From Ambrosia x helenae (lineage: Eukaryota; Streptophyta; Magnoliopsida; Asterales; Asteraceae): a DNA stretch of 64,000 nt. Positions 1 through 10,512 of the stretch are shown piece after piece. The position numbers were made by a program, and so were the translations under genes. The stretch covers positions 34,844,626 to 34,908,625 of the forward strand of contig CM061228.1 in assembly GCA_030844895.1 (NCBI GenBank). The letters run 5' to 3'. The notes under the pieces were generated by a model. It worked only from the letters and a program-made list of their open reading frames with translations. It ran no database searches and was not told the DNA's origin. Position 1 is the first letter of the stretch. The number at the start of each line of letters is the position of its first letter.

Positions 1-1311
1 AAGGCTTAGGTTGCGTTTAAAAAATTTTATTTTGAGTGGGTTGATTAGTGGATCTAAATGGTCAGGTTGGTTGTTGGTTTCCTTGAACATTTTTGCCCTA
101 CTTTTTTTTCCCAAGTTAAAGTTGTGTGAGTATGTGACGATTGAAGCTATATGTACATGTGGTTTGATCTCGAGCTGAACAACAACAATGCGTTCTTAGA
201 CTGCCATAACCAAAAAAAACTTTTGTGGGTATGTTCGGGTCTGTGTTTTATAACTCTGAAATTTAAAACACAACTCTGAAATTTTGATTTAAGTCGCAAT
301 AATCAGTCCTTAGAGCTCAACAAATAACTATATTGACAATTCTCCAAAAAAAATTCGAGCATCATTAATCCAAAATATTAATCTTTTTACAAAAAAACCA
401 ACATAACACATGGCAATAAAAAAGTGTATGTTGAGATATAGACTGTGCCAAACTCTTCAAAGATTGCAAATAACAATCAATCACTTACTCAAAATGCAAG
501 AAACCATATTAACAGAATCAAGCTATTCAAGGCTTGTTAGATGTTAGCTATAACACAAAATCCTGACTAAAACCATACAAAATTAGAAACTGAAATCCAA
601 TTAGAAATAAAGAAAATAACCAGTAGGCAGGAGCACCAGAAACCACCATGCGAACACCAAAAACCACCAAACTGAAAATACATTGCTAAAACATGCAAGA
701 ACCCTTAGAACGCCTTCATACATTATAAGAAAAATTATTAAAAATTCATCAATATTGTAACTAATAAAACCTCGATCCAAGACATGGTAAGGATACTTAC
801 AGTGATAATCTTAGAAGAAAAAACAGAAAACCATGCCCCAGATACACAAGCCGGATGAACCACAGTCACAAATCCAAAACCAACACCTGCTTTGGATCAT
901 AAATACAACGGTAGTTAGCACGTGTCATGGATCTGGTAATAAGATTTCATGTCAAGATCCTACCTTACGTTTGTCGAGTGGTCAGAACCTAAATCAACAG
1001 ATAACCACCATTTAAAGCCACTGAAACCAGAAAACCACTAGCTAAGGCCACCAGTGAGAGCTAAATCAAAACTTAAAGGTCAAAATCTTCATTGACAGCC
1101 TGAAATCTCCAAATAGGGAGACATATTTGGTGAGATGAAGAAACCCTAAATAGATGGAGGCGGAGAGTTTTAAAATGTGAGATATGTTAGAGATGAAGAT
1201 TTTGACTCTCTTTTTTTGTCTCTGGTTCTAGCTCTGCGAAAGATAAAAACAAGCAGCAGCATGGTGACGGCGACAATTAGGTTAAATCCTGTGCGGAGGT
1301 GACTGGTAGGA
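1..1311. other. Unassigned flank left of element A
   Basis: AT-rich sequence in which I recognise no gene, RNA or repeat. The open frames here are short, of biased composition and without recognisable motifs. This is the target into which element A inserted; the last five bases (CAACT, 1312-1316) are duplicated at 15290-15294, so 1-1311 and 15295 onward were once continuous. Confidence 0.6.
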
Positions 1312-1551
1312 CAACTTGTGACATCCGTCACTTTTTATTTTTATTTAATAATAATAATAATAGTAATAATAATAATAAAAAAAAATTCAGATTATATATA
1401 GATATATATTCATAAACACACTCACTTGTCAAGCCCAAACCAAACCATAACCAAACAATAACCCACTCCTTTCTTTTTCCTTTCGGCCCACCTTCCCTTT
1501 AGTCCGGCCCAACAATCCGGCCCAGCTCCACTCTCCTTCCCCCTTATGTTT

Positions 1552-1650
1552 TAAAAAAAAAATGTTTGCTGTCAACCGGATTCGAACCCGGGTAGACGGC
1601 CGAGTCAGACACTCACACACAGGCTTACACCAACTGAGCTATGGTTCAGA
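1552..1650 (-). other. tRNA-like (Pol III type 2-like) module in U3 of LTR A, minus strand
   Basis: On the minus strand the A-box TAGCTCAGTTGG (1641-1630) and the B-box GGGTTCGAATCC (1589-1578) match the plant tRNA consensus. They are followed, in the minus direction, by a T-run at 1561-1552 that could terminate Pol III. The arms do not fold into a clean cloverleaf by eye, so this is a tRNA-derived or tRNA-mimicking cassette and not a tRNA gene. LTRs B and C carry a counterpart in the same place and orientation. Confidence 0.6.
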
Positions 1651-1944
1651 CCTGATGTAGTCCCAATCTAAATTATATATATACCCTTACCAAGCTGCTA
1701 AACCTTCTTTCTGCTGTTCCTTTCCTTTCTTCGCTGTGCGTGAAAACCAAGTCAGCCAAAAAAAAAATTTTTTTGACTTTTAATTAAGGCAAACAACTTG
1801 TGGTTGATTACTGATTTATTTGACCGTCTAATTAACGCGTGTAATCGACCATGAATCTCGCTCAAACAACCTTTAAATGAAGCTTATTGCTCGGTTTGAC
1901 CGAGCCTTGGTCAAACCTTCCAAATTGATAATCGAGCAACCACA

Positions 1945-1953
1945 CTATAAATT
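1945..1953 (+). promoter_or_regulatory. TATA box of LTR A
   Basis: CTATAAATT followed by a CA-rich, C-rich stretch, as in plant core promoters. Related LTRs have the same arrangement (CTATAAATTGAAC near 34410 in LTR C and 37121 in LTR B). Transcription is inferred to start about 30 nt downstream. Confidence 0.6.
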
Positions 1954-2131
1954 GGACATCACACAACGATCACAACTCGCCATTATCTCTTTCTCAATCC
2001 CCAATTCTTCATTTTAATCTTCTGTTCATATTATATAATCGCGTTTTTTGACCTTTCAAGTTGACTAGCCGTTCGTAAACAATTCAACTTTGTAAGTTTA
2101 ATTTCTGTTGTGGGTTTCATTGATCGGCCTA

Positions 2132-2174
2132 CACACAATGTTTACCCCATGATTAATTGGGTTAACATTGTGTG
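2132..2174 (+). other. Hairpin just inside putative intron 1 of LTR A
   Basis: Arms 2132-2147 and 2159-2174 pair over 16 positions with one mismatch, around an 11-nt loop. It starts 40 nt after the GTAAGT donor-like site. LTRs B and C have different but self-complementary sequences at the equivalent place. Confidence 0.6.
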
Positions 2175-2274
2175 ATTTAATCAATTACAATTATTAGGGC
2201 TCGAATGTGAATATTTGGGGAAGATAAGGTTCAGACAACATTGGTTTATATTTTTAAACAAAAGGAAACAAAAC

Positions 2275-2377
2275 ACCAACTGGTCAGCAGACCAGTTGGT
2301 GAATCTGATTTGGGCTTAAACCTTGAGCCGGCCAGAACCATGGGTTCGAGCCTTGGCACCTTCAAACTTTTTTTTTT
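2275..2377 (+). other. tRNA-like module in intron 1 of LTR A, plus strand
   Basis: A perfect 11-bp hairpin (arms 2275-2285 and 2290-2300), whose right arm doubles as an A-box-like GACCAGTTGGT, is followed by a B-box-like GGGTTCGAGCC (2342-2352) and a run of ten T (2368-2377). Order and spacing match modules in LTRs B and C, and partly D. Confidence 0.55.
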
Positions 2378-3113
2378 AGTTCTTTTATAACCATATAATC
2401 TCTATATTTTTTTAAAAATGGATTTTAAATGCTAAAACAACTTTATAAATTCTACAAAAATTATATTATGTTAATCTAGTAATAAAGTTTAACATACAAT
2501 TTTTAGTTTTCAAAAATTTATTTATTTAGTATATATAATAAATAAATTAAGTTTATTCCATTTTATTTATAAAATTCTATAAAAATATCAAAACGATCTT
2601 ATTAATTTCCACAAAAATTATCCTAAGTTTTTGTAACAATAAACTTTTCTGAAATGATTTTTATTTCAGAAAAATCATTTATTTGATATTTTTAATCAAT
2701 TTTTGTCAGTTTTAATCATAAATAAATCATGATAAATTCATTTTTCAATATTTTTGTACCAAAATTTTACATAAATTATTTCTATTCATTTGGAACAGAA
2801 ATACAATTTTTAATTCAAGAATTCTTTAATTTTAATATTTTTAGATATTAAAGTCATACTTTGACAATTTGAAATAAATAGATTAAATATTCTATTTTCA
2901 AGAAAATAATTTTATAAAAATTATTTTCATACTAAGACTTTGTTTTGTGACCATCTTCAACTTGAAATTTACAAAAAGACTTTTATTCATTTATTTATTA
3001 TAATTCTTATATTTAATAAACAATTTGTTTATTAATCAAATAAACGTTTATCCCCAATTCGAAGCCCTAGAAAATACTTATAGACCAAGACTTATTTGTT
3101 ACATTATACATAG

Positions 3114-3673
3114 GGTGATACTTGGCAACGTTGGATTATACATATTCAATTACACAAGACTTACCACCTTGCTAAGGTGAGTATTATTTATCCCCTTTTT
3201 CGTTTTACACTTTTGGGGTGATTCATGCACAAATATTCAAAACCTTCATATTCATTTACACATACATTCTTATTCATTTACAATTCATATACGTGTCTTG
3301 ATTATCTTTGTGCTTATGCTTGAACATGAACGTAGCTTACATACAGAATCATACATACAGACATAACTTGGTGTTATGGTGCTCTTTACATACAGACATA
3401 ACTTTGTGTTATGGTGCTCTTTACATACAGACATAACTTGGTGTTATGGTGCTCTTTTAGACTCACACGTGTTGAGGTGCTCATTATCAATTACATTGTA
3501 CAACTTTACATGTGATCTTTGTCTTGTTTGCTTACTTGCGTGTTTACATAATGCCTTGGTGATGCTAGACACATGAATTGTATTACTTTTCAAAACTTAT
3601 ACTATATGTACAAAACTAAGTAGTACTCACCAACATTCATATGTTGACAAAATTATTTTCGTGCATGTTTCAG
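3114..3673 (+). other. Putative exon 2 and intron 2 of the LTR A leader
   Basis: An acceptor-like CATAG ends at 3113. A 63-nt segment (3114-3176) then meets a strong donor AAG|GTGAGT at 3177, and the next strong acceptor CATGTTTCAG ends at 3673, defining a 497-nt intron. A palindromic CAACATTCATATGTTGAC lies 30-50 nt before the acceptor. The same signals in the same order occur in LTRs B, C, D, the LARD and (donor mutated) LTR E. Splicing is inferred from these signals only. Confidence 0.55.
3360..3456 (+). repeat. 35-bp tandem repeat in LTR A
   Basis: Three units containing ACATACAGACATAACTT and GTTATGGTGCTCTTT. The 3' LTR remnant (from about 14730) has four units, which fully accounts for the 35-bp length difference between the two overlapping LTR parts. 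Confidence 0.85.
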
Positions 3674-3879
3674 GATAAGCTGCTTGACGCTTCACATAGG
3701 ACTTTGGACTTAGATTAGATCAATCAATTATCTTTATCTTTGTTGTCTTGTATTTAATTTCACATGTTGTAAAACAATATTCAATAATCATATATTTACA
3801 TTTTAGTACCATGAGCTTTTGAACAATCGTCACTACGTGGCACCTCGATGATTCCGCCATCGGTTGGGGTGTTACAGAT

Positions 3880-3891
3880 TGGTATCAGAGC
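3880..3891 (+). other. Primer-binding site of element A
   Basis: TGGTATCAGAGC starts three bases after the LTR end; it is the plant retrotransposon sequence complementary to the 3' end of initiator tRNA-Met, used to prime minus-strand synthesis. Confidence 0.9.
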
Positions 3892-4879
3892 CATGGTTAT
3901 AGGGAACTAGGTTATTAGATAAAATGGCCTAGACTATAACCGAACTTTCATGCATAATATTTCCTAAATTACCTTACCCCTCTACTTTCTTTCCTTTATC
4001 TTTCCCTTCCTCTCTATTTCTCCTCATCTTTCATCATGGTGCATGGAGATGGTGTCCTACAAGGGGTGGAAAGTCTACATCATCATGGAACGGGAGCAGC
4101 ACCTTTCATGAAGACACTCTTAGGCATAATGCCTACTCTTATTTTTGCTCCTTCAAAGTTGTTGAGCTTTAATGAGTGTGATAGGACACGTGCAATCTGG
4201 AAGGGTGGACGCCTGTACACTGGGTTTTCTGGCATAGGCAAGCATAGCGCATAAATCCAATAACGGACCTGTTATGCTTACCTGGGGATTCCTGGAGTGA
4301 GTGTCCACTTATAGGCTAAAGCATGTCTTCTTTGATCACCATTGGGTTCAATTCCTTTGAAAAGTCAACGTTCTTGTTGGGCTTTACAGCTAGACAAGGG
4401 CACTCCAAGCATTTTATGCAAGCTTTTTCAATAATACTCTCTCGATTCATATACAATATTTTGTATTTCACGATTTTCATATATTGTTTACAAGTTCATA
4501 CTTTCATAAACATCTATGGATTTCACAATCACACTTCACCTTACCCTCTTAGCCACTTTTTAAATATTCAACACCTTACCCAAATCATATTATTTCTTTT
4601 CTCCACATGTTATTTATTTTAAAAACTATAACCTCATACCTTAGCACAAACTAAAGATTTCTAAAACTTGTTGTATTACCTAGTAACTTTACAAAGTACA
4701 TATTTTTTTTAAAGGATGTCCTCGAACTTAAATTCAATTGTTTATTTATTGATGTAACAAACGATTTTCTATATAATGCTTTAAAACTATTAAAAATCAC
4801 TAATAAAACCTTGATCTTCAAAAATGTCATGTTTGAAACCTCCAACTAACAGGAATATTTTAATCAAAACCTCTTTAGC
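3892..4879 (+). other. Leader and left internal remnant of element A, non-coding
   Basis: The stretch 4190-4370 (ATCTGGAAGGGTG... and CTTATAGGCTAAAGCATGTC) parallels the leader of element B at 39260-39450, so this is an untranslated leader. Beyond about 4380 I recognise nothing; no gag motif (knuckle, WW-type core) is visible. Confidence 0.6.
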
Positions 4880-7874
4880 TGTAACAACCCGGTTCAGACC
4901 CCCAAAAATTTTTCGTGTATAATTATTGTTGTCGCGTAATAAACAAGTGGCCCAAATAAATATTAAGCGAGTCGGTTATGTTCGAAACTAAAAACCGAAC
5001 CATTACATATGTAATATATTATTAGGATACACGTTGAGGAACCGAACCAATACGCGTTACGAACCCGGACCCGACCCAATGACTAATTGCTTAGTCATTA
5101 CAAGAGACACATGGCAATCATTGCCATGTGCCCCATGGCATGTTATAATTGTGACACACCTAAACTTTGTTATATATAAAGACACACATCACACCAAAAA
5201 CAATCTGCACATTTAGTTTATACACACACATATATCGTATATAGAGAGAGAGGGAGCAAGAAGTATAAAGGAAAGAGGATGAGGAGCACGACGGTGGCCC
5301 TTGGCCGCGTACGGCGGAGCACGAGCGGAGCTCCAGAGATTCCGTTCCCCAACAACACACACACACAACCACACCCAACCCCCTTTTATCGATTATTATT
5401 AGTAAGAGAGAGAAGCAGAAGAAGAGCTAGACAGAGAGGAAGAGAGAGAGAGAGAGAGATCCGAATGAGGCAGAGGGTAGCTCCGGCGGCGGCGCTGCGT
5501 TTAATCAATGTAATGGGTCTCTACAGTCAAGTGGTGAGCGGAATTGATTATTGTAGAAGCTGTGATGAATGGATAGTGACGGTTTTGGTGTCAATCAAGT
5601 CAGATATGTCCTCAGGTACAAACCCCCAAATTAGCTTCTCTTTCTTTGAGTACTTTATGATGCAACCATGGTAGTGATATTGAGGTTAGTAGATGATGAT
5701 GATGGTTAGCTGTTGTGGTTGTTTGGTAGATGTTGATGGTGAAGGTATGGTGAAGGTGGGGTCCAGATGGTGGCTCGAGATGGTGGTCACGGTGGCTAAA
5801 AACAGAAGGATGGTGGTGATTGTCGAGTGGTGAGTAGCTAAGGGTGATGGTTCGGTGGAGGTCGGTCAGAGGTGGTGCGGTGGTAATGGTCAAGATGTCG
5901 GGTCCGGTCCAGAACCGGGTCAAAGAGATGAAGAATTGAGGATGTGGAGTGTTTGGATTTTTGGTCAACAGAAGTCAACGGTCAACACAGATTGACCGGG
6001 TCAACTGGACAGTCAACATAGTCAACCCAGTCAATTGACTAGTCAACTAAGTCAACCGGGTCAGCCGGTCAATGCGAACCGAGATGGAGTATGAGGTATA
6101 GCCGAACCTACTAACTTGACAATTGTATTAATTATAAACTAATTATTTATAACTTGATGCGCGAGGGACTTGACGAGCGGAATAAACATAATATGACCCT
6201 TGGACACCTTAGGACCTCAAAGCTTAGGACATGAGCTCAACACTTGGGTACGAGACTAAGACTTGAATAGGCAACATGTATTATATATATAAATTGAATA
6301 GTAGTAGCGACATTTGGAACTTGTGAGTTGGACACTTGAACATAATAAAAGGACATAAGGTTCGGATTGAGACACAAGCGGCGTGGACTTGATATAGACT
6401 TATACACATAGGAATAATATTAGAACAAAAATTTAGACATAAGTAAGAGACTCGACAAGTGGACATTTAACAATAATAGCGAGGATGAGGACTTGAAGAT
6501 TGAAACCTTAGACTCGGAATAAAGGATGGATGATGTGATACAAAACTTGGACCCAACCCTAAGTAGAGCGAATCCTAGTATTAATATTAAACCCGGGACT
6601 TGATGCATAAACATGGAAGATTGGAGACTTAGACTTGACGTCTTAGACATTAGGAACTTAAGATGCGGCTTAGGCCAAACTAATATTTATAAACCTATAC
6701 ATTGTAATGAACACTAATCCGTAACCTTTAGAACAAGAAACTATTGGACATTGCATACAAGACCTTGAACCATGATTATTAGAATAAGAACTTGACCACT
6801 TAAATTAAGAATAGAAGATAGATTCGAACCTCGGATGAGGATGTTAAGACTTGGATTGGACTAGAACTACAATACGACGAAGTGTATTATAGTATGGAAA
6901 CCCTATGCTCGAGCTCGTCCCCACGTATGACCTGTTGAAATTAAGGCCGAACACTAATAATATCTGTCGACATAGGATTCGACCAGGAGAATACCAGTAC
7001 GAGATATCAGGCGCCTCAATTATTATAAACTATCCATGTGCATTTCTTCCAGGTGAGTCTCGTGAACCATCCCCTCTTTTTCTGTTTTAAACTATTTTGG
7101 GGTGAACATATGCTTCCAGTGTAAAAACCAGAATGATAAACCATTTTGATGTGACAAGGTGTGCTCTCGAATACCGAACCTTCACACTCATTAACCCAAC
7201 GGGAGATTGGGCCACTTAATATGTGGGTAGTACTACTTGGGGAATCCCCCACGCACAGTGGATCCGGAAGCCCGGAAAACCCTCCACTGAGGTCTGCGGA
7301 CCGTTGTGGCATATGTTTTGCCATAGGAATCCATAATGGGAGTAGATGGATTCATTGTTAGGATTGAGGTGTGACTTGTACATCACCAGTGCAACCATGT
7401 GTTAAACTGTATTAACTTTTAAACCTATTTTGGAACTATAAACTATTTTGTAGAAAACCATGTAAACTTATAACCCGGCTTTTGACGATAAACTTATTTT
7501 AAAACCAGTTTAACGCACCCACGAACTCACCAACATATTTGTTGACCCAAAACTATTTTTAAGCATGTGTTCAGGTACAACTCATGGATGGATGGCGAAG
7601 GCGAGGTATACTATATTTGTTGCGGGATAGAGCGTATAGAGCTAAGCACGACTAGAGATTGGATTGATTTGAGGATTACACATCAACAACTGCTTCGACG
7701 ACCGCTGCGCTTCGTCTTTGCATACCTTTGAACCATTCATTAAGTATTGTATTTATATATATTTGGAACTAGAAATTGTATTTAAAACCTTTAATATAAT
7801 AATTGTTACTTCCGCTGTGCAAGTTTGGTACCAATCTGTATTTCGACCAGGCCCACGTTGGTCGGGTTGTGACA
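4880..7874 (+). repeat. LARD 5' LTR (LTR1)
   Basis: 2995 bp, TGTAACAACC to TTGTGACA. Visible contents: TATA box TATATATAAAG near 5170-5180, GA microsatellite about 5438-5459, donor-like CAG|GTACAA at 5616, GATGGT-rich tract 5690-5880, GTCAA array 5962-6078, donor CAG|GTGAGT at 7053 and acceptor TGTTCAG ending 7574. Open frames in it are not supported as genes: one frame of 131 codons is broken by the GA-repeat change in the other LTR. Confidence 0.92.
5962..6078 (+). promoter_or_regulatory. Dense GTCAA/TTGAC array in LARD LTR (W-box-like)
   Basis: About ten GTCAAC or GTCAAT motifs plus two TTGAC motifs in roughly 115 bp, repeated in LTR2 at 11596-11712. TTGAC(C/T) is the core bound by WRKY factors. 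The array lies downstream of the putative promoter, within the transcribed leader if the TATA box at 5170 is used. A regulatory role is inference. Confidence 0.4.
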
Positions 7875-7876
7875 GT

Positions 7877-7888
7877 TGGTATCAGAGC
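7877..7888 (+). other. Primer-binding site of the LARD
   Basis: TGGTATCAGAGC two bases after LTR1, complementary to the tRNA-Met 3' end, as in elements A and B. Confidence 0.9.
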
Positions 7889-10500
7889 AGCGGTTGTAGC
7901 ACACTAGGATTTTCCTTACGGAAAATTCCTAGACTACGACCGATAGATCGTAGTTTAAGATTTGAGAACTATTTAATCAGGAAAGACCATGGAACTACCT
8001 AAGATCAACCAAAGTAGCCGCAAAATAAGTTGAACCTTGAGTACCTGAACACGCCAGAATGCTTATACGGACTTAGAACCGGTTAAACCAATATACGAAC
8101 ATTGTCTGACACCTAAAATTTATGACTACAACGGAGATTACTAGAATAATTTTGTGAGGTAAATTGACAATTACACTTGACGTCATGTAATTGTGAATTT
8201 ACAGGCACGGAAAAGTTCTAAGAAATCCGAGAAGTCGCCTCAATTTTAGGTGTTGACCATGTTGATCATAAACTTTTGAGATAAAATAAACTACCTTAGA
8301 GTTGTAACAAGCCTGTTATATGTTTTTGTGTGACCAGGGTAGGATTCGAATTCATTATTTTAGTACGACTTGGCGTATTTTGATAGAACATATATGAACA
8401 CACCCCAGACTGTTGTGATATTTTTACTCTTAACCTATATATGTGTACCATGCAACTATACAAACGTTATTATTATAATTTTTATGAACATGTTTTGAAC
8501 TAACCATGAGAACCAGGTACCTAACCAAAACTTAGTGCTATATCTGGAAAGAAATTCAAATTACCAAGGAGAAACTTGACCAACCAAGTGAATAAGATGC
8601 CCTCAATCCGATAAGTTTTACTTTTAACCAACATCTACTGTCTATCTTATATAAGGGTATCCTCGTTTATATAGATCCTGCGTTTAAAAATCATAGAATC
8701 ACTTGCTTACATCTTTCGATTTACTCAGACCAAAAATTTGCAAGTTTAACCATTGTTTAGTAGATTCTTTTATTTAAACTTGATTTGTACCGACCTTCAT
8801 AGAATTAAGTCGAGTATAGTGTCTTTAAATTGTAATCACAAAACAGGTTCTAGAGAATATTCTCATAACATTAACCGAAAAGTCAGTAAACCAGAGACGA
8901 GAATGCATTATTTACGTTGAACACCCAATTCTTCTCGATCCGAAGAAACCTAGATTTAATGTTGCGAGAGGTATCCTTAAGATTCAAAATATGTTTCGTC
9001 ACTTTAGTGCCCATGATGTTTATAGATTAGTGTCAAAATCTTTGAATTAGTACCGTAACATGCTAACACAGAGACAAGTTATCAGTATGAAACTCATAAG
9101 ATTATATCGGTAGGCCCTAACGGGGGAGCGTATATGATCGCGATAACTGTTATTAGAAACAATGGACAAGAATAAGAGGATACAGTCAAAGTTTAGTAGG
9201 ATAAATATTCATAAGAGAGCAATATATTGTGATTAGACGTCTAACCTTTTGGTATTTTTCAACAACTAGTTGCCATATCCTACACTGTGTACCATAGAAA
9301 CCTTGGAAAGCTTAAGAATATAACCATTGTTTAGGAGGTATAGATAAAGTTAATCAAAGTATTAGGCATAAAGATGAATAAGAATGATAGATCTTAAGAT
9401 CACGATCCCATATTTTAGTGTTTAACTCACCCAAATAAGGCTATTAAGAGTTAGTAACTCTTGGAACACACATAGGACTTCTCAAGAAAGTGTTCTATCA
9501 AGTTTTTGGAGAGATTTTCAGTACGTTTACGGGGCATCATTGGTGTGGTGGGTTAGCTGCGGTACACCCTATATATAAACACCAATGATGCATCGGAAAC
9601 AAGACTAAAAATCAAACCAAAAACAAACCGTAATCACTGAAATTTCTAGTACATTTTTGAGGTTACCAAAGGTGTGGTGGGTTGGCTGCGGTACACCCTA
9701 TATATAAACACCTACGGTGCATCGAAAATGGAACTGGGAATTTAACCAAGAATGAAACCTAAAATGTCAATTGATAACTCATTCACTGCAAATCTACACT
9801 CGGGACATTGTGTCCAATTTCCAATAGTCCAAGGATAAGTTCGATGAAATTTTATCATCCCTTTGGAATAGAAAAGGGTCTTAACGACTCTGTAATCATT
9901 GCATCAACACCAAAAATTTAACAATGGAAAATATATGAATAGATTCGTTAGTATCTATGTATACAAACTGGAACTAGATGAAGGTAGCAATGCTTGGACG
10001 TCAACTTAGAACTTATAAGATCGATATTCAACCCTTTGACGACTAATGTACATCCAGAACACTGAATAGACAAGCTTGGACGATTGAGGTATAATACATA
10101 AAGATGAAATTTTGGAAACACTTGATCCAACACTTTGGAAATTAAAAACCAAGACACAGACTAGATTAAACCAACCAGACATAATAACTCTTTGGATACA
10201 TATGTATACGTAAACCTTGTAAGCCTAATGACCTTGACTCATTGAACATTAATTACCGGAAGATACGAGCTTAGGCATTAAGATTCGGGAGGAGAAATTT
10301 GTAGCAATTGATGTGTGGAGTCTAGAACGATAGAACATATTGTGGGATTTGGTATGAAAACACTATAACTATGAATTGGTTTATGAAAAGGTTACGTACA
10401 CACAAGCACATAAACTTAAACACCAAACCCGAATATGAAATGTACAGTATGTACAACCAAAGAAGGCACAAAAATTAATTTCGCGGACGGAATTCTAATA
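7889..10500 (+). other. LARD internal region, non-coding
   Basis: No frame shows protease, integrase, RT, RNase H or zinc-knuckle motifs; open frames are short. The notable structure is a pair of TATA-containing repeats near 9534-9724. Such regions in non-autonomous elements usually keep packaging and priming signals only. Confidence 0.8.
9534..9724 (+). repeat. Paired 41-bp repeat with TATA motif and hairpin in LARD interior
   Basis: Two copies (9543-9583 and 9671-9711) of a 41-bp segment containing GCTGCGGTACACCC and CTATATATAAACACC, with one mismatch by eye. In the first copy, flanking arms 9534-9546 and 9579-9591 form a perfect 13-bp stem; in the second the stem is short and partly lost. 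Possible roles are an internal promoter or an RNA packaging/dimer signal. Confidence 0.7.
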
Positions 10501-10512
10501 AGGGGGGGAGAA
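10501..10512 (+). other. Polypurine tract of the LARD
   Basis: AGGGGGGGAGAA directly abuts LTR2; this is where plus-strand priming occurs in LTR retrotransposons. Confidence 0.88.

Larger units (their letters stand above)
1317..3876 (+). repeat. 5' LTR of element A
   Basis: 2560 bp, starting TGTGACATCC and ending GGTGTTACA. From the left it holds: an AAT-type microsatellite (about 1346-1385), a tRNA-like module on the minus strand (1567-1650), a TATA box (1945-1953), a GTAAGT donor-like site (2092), a hairpin (2132-2174), a tRNA-like module on the plus strand (2275-2377), a strongly AT-rich stretch (2380-3050), a short exon-like segment (3114-3176), a second intron-like segment (3177-3673) and a 35-bp tandem repeat. 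Where they overlap, the two LTR copies differ by one 35-bp repeat unit and a few substitutions. Confidence 0.88.

Noticed and set aside
1552..1650. A true tRNA gene on the minus strand
   Set aside because: A- and B-boxes are good, but acceptor and T-stem pairing fail by eye and box spacing is long. Called tRNA-like only. The same applies to the other cassettes.
3360..3456. CRISPR-like array
   Set aside because: Units are directly adjacent with no unique spacers, and the host is a plant; it is a plain tandem repeat.
5279..5968. Open frames of 131 (plus) and 118 (minus) codons inside the LARD LTR
   Set aside because: The plus frame is split in the other LTR by a two-base change in the GA repeat, and the minus frame is His/Thr/Pro low-complexity. 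Both lie in untranslated LTR sequence.
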